Below are positions 7,617-14,739 of a DNA stretch of 36,799 nucleotides, piece after piece (positions within the stretch are counted from its first letter, which is position 1; each line of letters opens with the position of its first letter). The position numbers were made by a program, and so were the translations under genes. Source of the DNA: Planctomycetia bacterium TMED53 (GTDB lineage Bacteria; Planctomycetota; UBA8108; UBA1146); contig NHDG01000079.1 of the NCBI GenBank assembly GCA_002167285.1, forward strand, positions 1-36,799. Reading direction: 5' to 3'. Under the pieces are notes generated by a model, which did no database searches, was not told where the DNA came from, and saw only the letters and a program-made list of their open reading frames with translations.

Positions 7617-9029
7617 ATGGATAAGTATTCTCGGAAAACAACCTCCGGATTTGTTTCGGGGCTGCGATTCTCATTACTGTGTCTATGCAGCTTGCTTCCT
7701 TTGGGTTGTGGTTTTAGCTCCTATTTTCTCGGCGACGATTCAACCGTGGAAGCCCCACAAGGCTCTGCGGCTCAAGCAGCTGCTTCCAAACGAGCTGATA
7801 AGCCTGTGTCGCGGAAGGCGGCCAGCGAACCTCTCGATCTGCAAGCATTGGAAAGAATGCTCTGCGAAAGGCACCCGTCAATCCTCGCCCTGCGACAAGA
7901 GCTTTCAGCTGCCAGTGAAGGAGGCGAGGAATCCTGGATTCCTGGTGCTCGTTTTCGAGATTCTGATTCGGGATACAACTCCGATGACGATTCCATCGAA
8001 AGGGAATTATCTCTGGATTGGAGTCCAAGCTCTCTCAACAAGGAGGCGAGTGAGGAAAGACTTCGCCGATCAAGGATTAAGCAGTTGTCTCTGCAGCTAG
8101 AGGAAGCTCAAAATCGACTGTTGTTTCAGCTGCGGGAAGATTGGTCTGGATATTGGTATCAGTGTCAACAGCAAAGAGAAGTCTCAAACTGGCTGACTCG
8201 ACTGGAAATCATTCTTGAATCTGACAGCGAGTTACTGTCGTCGAATTTACAACCGACAATCGAGAATTGGATCGAAGAGTGGAATCTTCAACTCAAGCAA
8301 ATCTCTGAAACGCGAGATCAGATTCAGTCATTGATTAATAACCTGGTCGGGCGAAGTTACGGGGCTGCATTAGCCAATCCTCTCGATCCAGGTGATGGCA
8401 GATTTGAAGGAGTCGAGTCGCTCAGAAGAACCAGGAGACATCCTGCAGAAATGCTGCTTTCCATAAACGCACAGATGAAAAATGAAGAGGTCGATTTCTT
8501 AAATCCGGGAACCTGGAATGGCTTGGTGATCGGAGCTCAAACGCGTCAGGAAAAAGGCCAAGCGCTCTCCGGATCGAATCAAGGTAGTGATGCGGGAGAT
8601 TGGGTTTTGACCGTTGGAGTTGAGATTCCATTGGGGGCAGTAGGTTTAGATTCAAATCGGGCTCATCGAATGACTTCTGCCGGATCCTTAGAGCTTGAGT
8701 CTGCGAGAGTTCGTCAGCAGATCGAGCGTCAGGTCGAAGAGTGCCGTAAGCAGATTTCTCTCAGCGAAGATCAAATCAATCGCTACCTCAGATCTGGTCA
8801 AACGAGTGATCTAGAGAGAGTCTTTCAAAGTCTTGCAAAAGCTCGCAATGGCGTCGATCTGCAGCTTCATTGGCAAGAGGCGGAATCGTTACTCGAGGAA
8901 AAATTGAGTTATCAACAAGCGCTTGCTGATAGGGCGGTTCACCGATTTCAGCTGATGGAGCTCTTGGCGTTACCGAGTGCGCCTGCCTCCAGGCCTGCGC
9001 CGCTAACGAAGTCTTTTCCTCGACGCTGA
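7617..9029 (+). CDS. TolC-like outer membrane efflux family lipoprotein
   Basis: 470 residues. A lipoprotein signal peptide ends in LLPLGC. After a low-complexity Ala/Ser linker comes LDLQALERMLCERHPSILAL, which matches the start of outer membrane efflux protein (OEP/TolC) repeats. Long helical, Gln/Glu-rich stretches with leucines follow twice, and a central segment 'VLTVGVEIPLGAVG' resembles the beta-strand portion of the second OEP repeat. It probably forms or resembles the outer-membrane channel of a tripartite exporter, though no pump or adaptor gene is adjacent and sequence similarity is modest. The ATG start at 7617 has GAAGGGGAAG upstream; an in-frame TTG at 7587 is less likely. Confidence 0.7.
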   Translation: MDKYSRKTTSGFVSGLRFSLLCLCSLLPLGCGFSSYFLGDDSTVEAPQGSAAQAAASKRADKPVSRKAASEPLDLQALERMLCERHPSILALRQELSAASEGGEESWIPGARFRDSDSGYNSDDDSIERELSLDWSPSSLNKEASEERLRRSRIKQLSLQLEEAQNRLLFQLREDWSGYWYQCQQQREVSNWLTRLEIILESDSELLSSNLQPTIENWIEEWNLQLKQISETRDQIQSLINNLVGRSYGAALANPLDPGDGRFEGVESLRRTRRHPAEMLLSINAQMKNEEVDFLNPGTWNGLVIGAQTRQEKGQALSGSNQGSDAGDWVLTVGVEIPLGAVGLDSNRAHRMTSAGSLELESARVRQQIERQVEECRKQISLSEDQINRYLRSGQTSDLERVFQSLAKARNGVDLQLHWQEAESLLEEKLSYQQALADRAVHRFQLMELLALPSAPASRPAPLTKSFPRR

Positions 9030-9156
9030 ATTTTGGGGATACGCTTCCAATCCTTCGAATTTGATCGAATTTCACCTGATGCAGGGCTGGAGTCATTATG
9101 GGCTGTTGGATATCATTGTGTTGTGACGTCCCCGCACAGCAGGAAAGGGATCATTC

Positions 9157-10050
9157 ATGAAAACTAGATCGATTCTGGCTTTCGGAATTGCTGCTGCGGT
9201 CTTCTCAACCGTCTTCGCAGGGGGGTGGGCTTCAGCAGATACCGCTGAAAAAGCCCCTGATGCTCGTAAGGCATTGAAGAAGGCTGCTGGCGATTTACTA
9301 AAGCACGCATCCAAAACAGGTTTCACGACACAATTCGATGTCGCTGGAGGAATGTCCAACAAATCTGATCACGCCATTGTTGATCAAGCTGTTGGTGAGC
9401 GTTACATGGGCAGGACCCGTGGTGCTGTCATGTTCCTTCCAGAGCGCCAGATATTCCGTACGCCCACTAAAGGGGCCGAGTTCAACGGCGATTTCTGGAG
9501 AGTCTTACAGTCAACTGCGGAAGGAAAGAAGCTTGATCGTCTTTTCGCCTTCCCGGAGCGAATCCTCCAAGAAGCCAGTAAGACTGCCAAAAATGTTGAA
9601 TGGTTAGAGTCGAAAGTACCTTCAAAGGTCGTGAAGCGAGAAAAGCCTTCAGGGAGAACCGCTGTTGGTGGGAGCACCCACGAAGAGAAGGTATATCACC
9701 GCATGAGGGTGACCTTGCCTTCAGAGATTGCATTGAAGTACTTCATCGACATGCAGAATTCCGGCTGTCTATCCGGTGGCTGATGCATCTCCGAATACTT
9801 GTCCCGTGCGGACAGGACCCAAACACGGAGCGTGCTCGATGTCGAACTGGATCATGAAACCGGTCTTGCCAAGAAACTAGAGTTGTTGGTGATGACTGGA
9901 ATGAAGAATGAACAGGGAAGAACTGCTAAAGGAGACGCCGCATTTGGCGACGGCACTGAGCATGTGGTCTTCCGTTACAACTACAATCTTGAGCACGCCG
10001 AGGTTGACAAGTTTGAGATTCCCAAAGCAGCGCAAAAGATGCTGCGTTAA
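9157..10050 (+). CDS. Candidate secreted selenoprotein P1 (in-frame UGA read as Sec209)
   Basis: A single reading frame from ATG 9157 to TAA 10050, interrupted only by TGA at 9781-9783. Read through, it gives 297 residues. A Sec signal peptide ends near ASA; GGAAAGGGA precedes the ATG. Shared blocks with P2 (12251) and P3 (14740) include GGMSNKSDHAI and FPERIL before the UGA, and DRTQTR, NEQGRTAKGDAAF and GTEHVVF after it. Sec would sit in SGCLSGG-U-CIS, with a Cys five positions before and one directly after. A SECIS-like hairpin begins 14 nt downstream. The C-terminal strand pattern (LDVELDHETGLAKKLELLV) suggests a beta-sheet, perhaps LolA-like, which is inference. The function is unknown; an exported redox or metal-binding role would fit Sec. 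The alternative, a pseudogene with a stop, is argued against by P2. Confidence 0.85.
9781..9783 (+). other. Putative selenocysteine codon (UGA) in P1
   Basis: In-frame TGA directly followed by TGC (Cys). The aligned paralogue P2 has TGA at the matching site, one residue further from the SGC Cys. Conserved coding continues in the same frame for 88 codons. Confidence 0.82.
9785..9835 (+). promoter_or_regulatory. Putative bacterial SECIS element of P1
   Basis: Upper stem of 7 bp (9798-9804 CTTGTCC with 9810-9816 GGACAGG, one G-U pair) and a 5-nt loop CGTGC. The loop starts 21 nt after the UGA and has G as its second base followed by U, as in known bacterial SECIS loops. A lower stem of 9 bp with one bulged C (9785-9793 with 9826-9835) can extend the structure, leaving an asymmetric internal loop. 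The upper stem and loop position are the same in P2. Confidence 0.8.
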
Positions 10051-10060
10051 ATCGCACTTT

Positions 10061-10103
10061 AAAAAAAGAGCCGCCAGCGCTGTCGCTGGCGGCTCTTTTT
10101 TTT
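10061..10103. terminator. Bidirectional Rho-independent terminator
   Basis: A 13-bp core stem (AGAGCCGCCAGCG with its complement, loop CTGT at 10080-10083), flanked by A7 on the left and T8 on the right. It can serve both P1 (stop at 10050) and the convergent gene ending at 10117. Confidence 0.95.
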
Positions 10104-10116
10104 GGGGTGGTAAGGT

Positions 10117-12087
10117 TCAGGGACAGCTGAGTTGTTGTTCGCATGACCCCACAGACCCCATAGGCCAATCACAATTGGGATATGGCGCGGGGGGTGGTGA
10201 AGTGCCGACAAATGTGAAGTTCAGACTAGCCAGTGAATCGGCAATATCGATCCGTTGATCGCCATTGAAATCAAGTGCGGGAGTGCACGTGTTTTCGGCT
10301 GTTTGAAACAAATACACCAAGATTTGAATCGCATCAGAGATGTCGAACTGACCATCCCTATTGGCATCTCCTCGAATATACGGACTTCCCTGACAGCTAT
10401 CAGGGACAGAGTCATTGTTGATGTCTAATTCTATTCCATCTGCTATCTCACATTCATCTGGGATGCTATTGCCGTTGCAGTCTGAAGAGGATCCAGAGGA
10501 GATGTCGTCGACGTCATCGATATTGTTGCCGTTGCAATCCTGCGGTGCTGGTTGAACACTAACGATGTAAACAGAAGTCGTGCCACTGATCTCGTTGCCA
10601 GTTACAAGCAAAGGAAGACCTGTTGCATTGTCTTCAGGCCTTACATAGACGATGGATTCAACACCTAGGTCTCCCGCAGCGGGTGACTCGATGTTTGCGT
10701 TGAAGTTTCGGTTGGTGAAGTAGCTCAGGAAAAAGCTATTTGGTGGGTCTGTGACATCATAAATCATGATTCCAGACTGCCTTTCGAGACCTATGAAAGC
10801 GATCGTTCTGTCGCCGATCTGCGCAACGGTTGCCGCCTCTGGTTCACAACCTTTGTTATCTGATCTTCCATCCCCGCTATTGTTTGAAGTGTGGTTGCAG
10901 TTGAGCTGATTACCAGAGGTCTGGATGATTGCTGTTGCGAACTGATCTCCACTATCGAAGACGAGTTGTGTGTTGTTGGTCATATTAAAAATTGAGAATG
11001 ACCGTGTGCCGTAGGTGTAAATCTGGTCGATATCTCCATCACCGTCGGTGTCGCCATCGATGGTGGAAGCCTGAATTCTGCCGATCCGGCTGTTTGCCTG
11101 TAGAAAACCGGCATTGGGATATGCAGTGGGGTCCAGGTTCAGGGTGCGCGTGCGTGCGTCTTCATTGCGGGCCCCGCCCTCATTTGCCGTCAAGAGGTAG
11201 GTTTGACCATCGGCGTCAAAAGCTACGGAGCTGTCAGGCATGGGCAGGCCTCGTATTGGCCAGGTGTTGATATTGGGACCCCCATCCGAATCACTGGGGT
11301 CGAGACCGTTTCCCGGTAGTGAATGGTCTTTGAAGCCGAGGCTGTGAATCGCAGTAGCTGTCGCTGTTGGGATGTCGATCGTGACCACGCAATTTTGCTC
11401 CTGGCAGATGGCATAGGCAGTGGTGTTTCCGGGTGCGACTGCGATGTATTCCGGTTCTAGATCGGTACTCGCTGAGATCCCCGGAAAAATTCTAATTCCT
11501 TGATCTCTGAGAGCCGCTTCCTGACCGTCGAAAACGGTGAATGAAACTGTTTGAACGATACCTGTGAGGAGATTGATAATTGAAACAGATCCGGGTGGGT
11601 TACTGGCTCCAGCGGGTTGTCCTTCATTCGCCGTTAAAACGAGATGGTTTGAGGTGACGTACAGCATGTCTGGAAATGCACCTACTGCATAGGTCGCTTC
11701 AAGTACGCCATTTGTACTGTGGACTCGAATCGACCCCGGAGAGGTAGTGTTAGCCCCAAGGCTGGAAGAAACTACATGGCTCGAGGTTCCATCGTCCCAT
11801 ATCCGAACATGGGTTACAGGATTAGGGATGGAAATCACTGAAGTCAGTGTCAATGACCCTGTGACAGAGAGTTGGAGAACATCCAGGTTTCCGGTGCTGG
11901 CATTTGTTGCAAAGATAAGATCGCTTCTGTGGTCATGAGCGACGATTTCAGAAGCACTGCTTTCAAAGAGCCCTGTTTGATAAGTGGCAAATGGAACTAA
12001 TGAGATGCCTCCACCTGCGATGATAGGTGTTTGCAGCGATACCATGGTCACTGCCAAAAGAAGATTGGCGTATAGTTGAATTTTCAT
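10117..12087 (-). CDS. Secreted choice-of-anchor I domain protein with dockerin-like C-terminus
   Basis: 656 residues with an N-terminal signal peptide (hydrophobic ANLLLAVTMVSLQTPIIA). Residues ~25-510 form a beta-propeller-like choice-of-anchor I region, recognisable from VVSSSLGANTTSPGSIRV, LVLTANEGQP, LEPEYIAV, YLLTANEGGARNED, GTRSFSIFN, KGCEPEAATVAQIGDRTIAFIGLERQSGI and ESPAAGDLGVESIVYV. Such domains occur in large secreted or surface proteins, some annotated as alkaline phosphatase-like. Then come two NGNxIDDVD / NGNSIPDECE short repeats and a dockerin-like module (RGDANRDGQFDISDA, DFNGDQRIDIADS), ending with PPPAPYPNC and two Cys. The same tail design is seen in the first gene of the window, implying a common export or anchoring route. 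It lies convergent to P1 and divergent to P2; no functional link is evident. Confidence 0.85.
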   Translation of the reverse strand: MKIQLYANLLLAVTMVSLQTPIIAGGGISLVPFATYQTGLFESSASEIVAHDHRSDLIFATNASTGNLDVLQLSVTGSLTLTSVISIPNPVTHVRIWDDGTSSHVVSSSLGANTTSPGSIRVHSTNGVLEATYAVGAFPDMLYVTSNHLVLTANEGQPAGASNPPGSVSIINLLTGIVQTVSFTVFDGQEAALRDQGIRIFPGISASTDLEPEYIAVAPGNTTAYAICQEQNCVVTIDIPTATATAIHSLGFKDHSLPGNGLDPSDSDGGPNINTWPIRGLPMPDSSVAFDADGQTYLLTANEGGARNEDARTRTLNLDPTAYPNAGFLQANSRIGRIQASTIDGDTDGDGDIDQIYTYGTRSFSIFNMTNNTQLVFDSGDQFATAIIQTSGNQLNCNHTSNNSGDGRSDNKGCEPEAATVAQIGDRTIAFIGLERQSGIMIYDVTDPPNSFFLSYFTNRNFNANIESPAAGDLGVESIVYVRPEDNATGLPLLVTGNEISGTTSVYIVSVQPAPQDCNGNNIDDVDDISSGSSSDCNGNSIPDECEIADGIELDINNDSVPDSCQGSPYIRGDANRDGQFDISDAIQILVYLFQTAENTCTPALDFNGDQRIDIADSLASLNFTFVGTSPPPAPYPNCDWPMGSVGSCEQQLSCP

Positions 12088-12250
12088 AAGCTCTTCTCGC
12101 TGGCGAAAGATTTGGGTTCATAATGGAACCGTCGTGAAGGTCTAGTTTATGATCTTTAATTACGGCTGTCTCATTTTTTGAACACTTGGAAATGTTGCGA
12201 TGTTTCCCTATTGGGCAATGACTGATAAAGGCGATCTGGAGGCCAATAAG

Positions 12251-13186
12251 GTGATAAAAGGGTTCCTTCAACAAGCTTTACTGGTGTTGTTGATTCTGGC
12301 AGTTGCTCCTCTGGCACATGCCCAAGGCGATCGTTCGAAGGATCAGAGTCGATCACAGCCGAATGCTAAGAAGAGATATGAAGAGGTTTGTAATAATTTT
12401 CTTCAGCAACTTGAGAAGGCTGGAGTGGCATTTAACTGCTTCGTCAAAGGGGGGCTCTCGAGGACCGAAGACCATGAGATTTGGATGCACCAGGTTTACG
12501 AAGAACATCAGGGATCAATATTGGGCAATCTGATGGTGATCCCGGAGTTGGACGTCTATCGCACACCCAAAAAGGGCGCATTGAGAAATGCTGGCAATTG
12601 GGTTCCTCTCGTTTCAACGCCTGCCGGAAAAAGGTTGGATAAAGTCCTTCATTTTCCTGCGGAGTTGTTTCGTCGAGGTTTGCGTGAGGGGATCGGAACC
12701 GTTGCCTGGGCCCCGGTGCCGGTGGTGAAGGAAGTGGAGCTGGATCATCCTGATTTTGCAGAGCCGGATGACTCTGTCGTTGGTGGAGGCACCTCAGTCA
12801 AAGAAAAAGAACCAGAGTTTCTCTTTGATCGATTGAAGTTGAGGTTGGCGCAAAAATCGGCAGTCGAGTTTTTTAATGACGTGCAGAAATCAGGTTGTTT
12901 GGGAGGGCTCGGCTGAACGATCAGTAAATTCTTGTCCAGTGTGGACAGGACCCAATCTCGCTGTGATCTTGAACTGTTGTTCGATAAAGAAACTCGACAG
13001 CCACTGGAGTTGACGATGACGGTTCTCGTTGGTCGTCGAAATGAGCAAGGCCGAACCGCAAAAGGGGATGCTGCATTCTCTGAAGGAGTTGAGCACATCG
13101 TTTTCAATTATTTTTATCAGTTTGATTTGTCGGAAAAAGTAGAGCCTGTGAGCTTACCTGAGAAGGTCAAAAAGCTGTTGCGCTGA
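12251..13186 (+). CDS. Candidate secreted selenoprotein P2 (in-frame UGA read as Sec222)
   Basis: Paralogue of P1. One frame from GTG 12251 to TGA 13186, with an in-frame TGA at 12914-12916; read through it is 311 residues. The GTG start is favoured by GGAGG 8 nt upstream and gives a compact signal peptide ending AHAQG; an in-frame ATG at 12200 adds 17 residues. Shared blocks: KGGLSRTEDHEI, YRTPKKGAL, SGCLGGLG-U-TIS, DRTQSR, NEQGRTAKGDAAF and GVEHIVF. The Cys-to-Sec spacing is one residue longer than in P1, and no Cys follows the Sec. The 3' end lies 11 bp before rtcB, so both are likely co-transcribed. Here the final stop is also TGA, but no SECIS-like hairpin was noticed after it. The biochemical role is unknown. 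Confidence 0.84.
12914..12916 (+). other. Putative selenocysteine codon (UGA) in P2
   Basis: In-frame TGA aligned with that of P1. Nine residues separate it from the DRTQ block, exactly as in P1. Conserved coding continues in frame for 89 codons. Confidence 0.82.
12919..12968 (+). promoter_or_regulatory. Putative bacterial SECIS element of P2
   Basis: Upper stem 12931-12937 (CTTGTCC) with 12943-12949 (GGACAGG) and loop AGTGT, starting 21 nt after the UGA as in P1, with G second and U third in the loop. A weaker 5-bp lower stem (12919-12923 with 12964-12968) is possible. Between UGA and stem the sequence shares only about 5 of 14 bases with P1, whereas both stem arms are identical. Confidence 0.8.
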
Positions 13187-13197
13187 TCGAGGTCGAA

Positions 13198-14592
13198 ATG
13201 AAGAGCCGTGAAATGGAAAGTTTGGGGGTTCCCAAGGGGCCAGTGCGCAAAGCTGCGATTCAGGCGGTGACCCGGGCCAGGAAAGTGGGGCGATCCAAAG
13301 AGTTGATCGCCCAAGATATCAAAGCGGTGGTTGATAATCCGGATGCTTGGTTGGAGGACTCCGCATACGGAGACTTCGCTCTGATGTTTAAAAATCATCA
13401 ATCCCTCTACAGTGGCGACTTTTTTCAGAGTGACCCTGCCCCATGGAAACAGTGGGGGGATGACATCGATCCTGCCGCGCAAAAGCAATTGATCGATGCT
13501 TGTGATCTTCCGGTTTCGGTCAGGGGCGCATTGATGCCGGATGCCCATTTGGGTTTCGGTTTACCGATCGGGGGAGTGCTGGCCACTCGAAATGCAGTGA
13601 TCCCCAAGGCGGTGGGTGTCGATATCGCCTGTCGCATGAAGTTAACGATTCTGGATCGGGATATCGATCACCTGAAGCGGTATCGAACCCAGTTTATTCA
13701 GGCTCTGGAAAAAGAAACCCGTTTTGGAATCGGATCCGGGTTTGAACGACCGCGGGATCACCGTGTGCTCGATGAAGACTGGAGTGATCCGGTTTTACAG
13801 AGAGTTCGGGATCGTGCCCGCAAGCAATTAGGTAGCTCAGGGAGTGGGAATCACTTCGTCGAGTTTGGCACCGTGGAGATCTCGGACTCCCGTAGCGGAT
13901 TGGAGCCTGGTTCCTATCTGGGTCTCCTTTCACACAGTGGCAGTCGCGGTGCGGGGGCCTTTGTTGCAGATCATTGGTCGCGCATCGCCAAATCGATGCA
14001 TCCCCATTTGCCTCGGCACCTTCAGGAGCTGGCCTGGCTCGATCTCGACCATGAGGAGGGGCAGCGCTACTGGAATGCCATGGAGCTGATGGGGAAATAC
14101 GCTGAGGCGAACCACGATTGTATTCATAAGGCTTTGCTTAGATCCCTCGGGGCTCACCCTCTTGCGAGCATCGAGAATCATCACAATTTCGCGTGGATCG
14201 AAAACCATGATGGTGAAGATCTGGTGGTTCACCGGAAGGGAGCGACCCCGGCAGGAAAGGGCGAACTGGGAGTTATCCCCGGTTCAATGACTGCTCCGAC
14301 TTACGTGGTTGTCGGCAAGGGGTCTTCAGAATCACTATGCTCCAGTTCCCATGGAGCCGGGCGACGAATGAGCCGTCGAAAAGCCAAACTGAAATACCGT
14401 ATTGCGGATCTGAGGAAGGCCGTCGAGGAAGCAGGGGTTGAACTGATCTCGGCAGGAATCGATGAAGCCCCGATGGTTTACAAAGATATTCAAGAAGTGA
14501 TGGCCGCCCAAATCGATCTCGTCGAATCGATTGCCATCTTTATGCCCAAAATTGTGCGCATGGCTCCAGCTGGCGAAAAGCCTGAGGATTAG
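13198..14592 (+). CDS. rtcB: RtcB-type RNA ligase
   Basis: 464 residues. RtcB joins RNA 2',3'-cyclic phosphate or 3'-phosphate ends to 5'-OH ends using GTP and Mn2+, in tRNA splicing or RNA repair. Visible motifs: PDAHLGFGLPIGGVLA, then GVDIACRM with metal-ligand Cys145, SSGSGNHFVEF (His219), LSHSGSRGAG, IENHHNFAW, HRKGATPAGKGELGVIPGSM, and CSSSHGAGRRMSR with the guanylylated His385. All catalytic positions look intact. The ATG start at 13198 follows the P2 stop by 11 bp, so it is probably in one operon with P2. No archease or rtcA gene is present nearby. Confidence 0.96.
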   Translation: MKSREMESLGVPKGPVRKAAIQAVTRARKVGRSKELIAQDIKAVVDNPDAWLEDSAYGDFALMFKNHQSLYSGDFFQSDPAPWKQWGDDIDPAAQKQLIDACDLPVSVRGALMPDAHLGFGLPIGGVLATRNAVIPKAVGVDIACRMKLTILDRDIDHLKRYRTQFIQALEKETRFGIGSGFERPRDHRVLDEDWSDPVLQRVRDRARKQLGSSGSGNHFVEFGTVEISDSRSGLEPGSYLGLLSHSGSRGAGAFVADHWSRIAKSMHPHLPRHLQELAWLDLDHEEGQRYWNAMELMGKYAEANHDCIHKALLRSLGAHPLASIENHHNFAWIENHDGEDLVVHRKGATPAGKGELGVIPGSMTAPTYVVVGKGSSESLCSSSHGAGRRMSRRKAKLKYRIADLRKAVEEAGVELISAGIDEAPMVYKDIQEVMAAQIDLVESIAIFMPKIVRMAPAGEKPED

Positions 14593-14676
14593 GCCCTTAT
14601 TGCCTTCTTGAAGTGCTCTCATCAGCCGAATTCTGGCTTGTTTATTCAATATGAAAAACTTGCGATTTCTATGGTC

Positions 14677-14739
14677 CGCCCCCCTCTTCAAACAGGATTG
14701 ATGGGTATCAAACAAATCTTCCTATGAAAGGGGGGTGCC
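14677..14739 (+). promoter_or_regulatory. Possible SD-sequestering leader hairpin of P3
   Basis: The C6-T-C-TTC arm (14679-14689) can pair with GAAAGGGGGG (14726-14735), about 10 bp with one bulged base and a 36-nt loop. The second arm is the Shine-Dalgarno of P3 (AAAGGGGGG, 4 nt before ATG 14740). Folding would hide the ribosome-binding site. There is no evidence for a ligand or conserved aptamer. Confidence 0.35.

Noticed and set aside
9157-10050. P1 as a pseudogene with a nonsense mutation (two unrelated short genes)
   Set aside because: The part after the TGA keeps strong protein conservation with P2, which has a TGA at the matching site, and the second part lacks its own plausible start signal or signal peptide.
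9781-12916. Genome-wide reassignment of UGA to Gly or Trp
   Set aside because: Several genes here end in TGA at expected family lengths, one closely followed by a strong terminator (997), so UGA is a normal stop outside P1 and P2.
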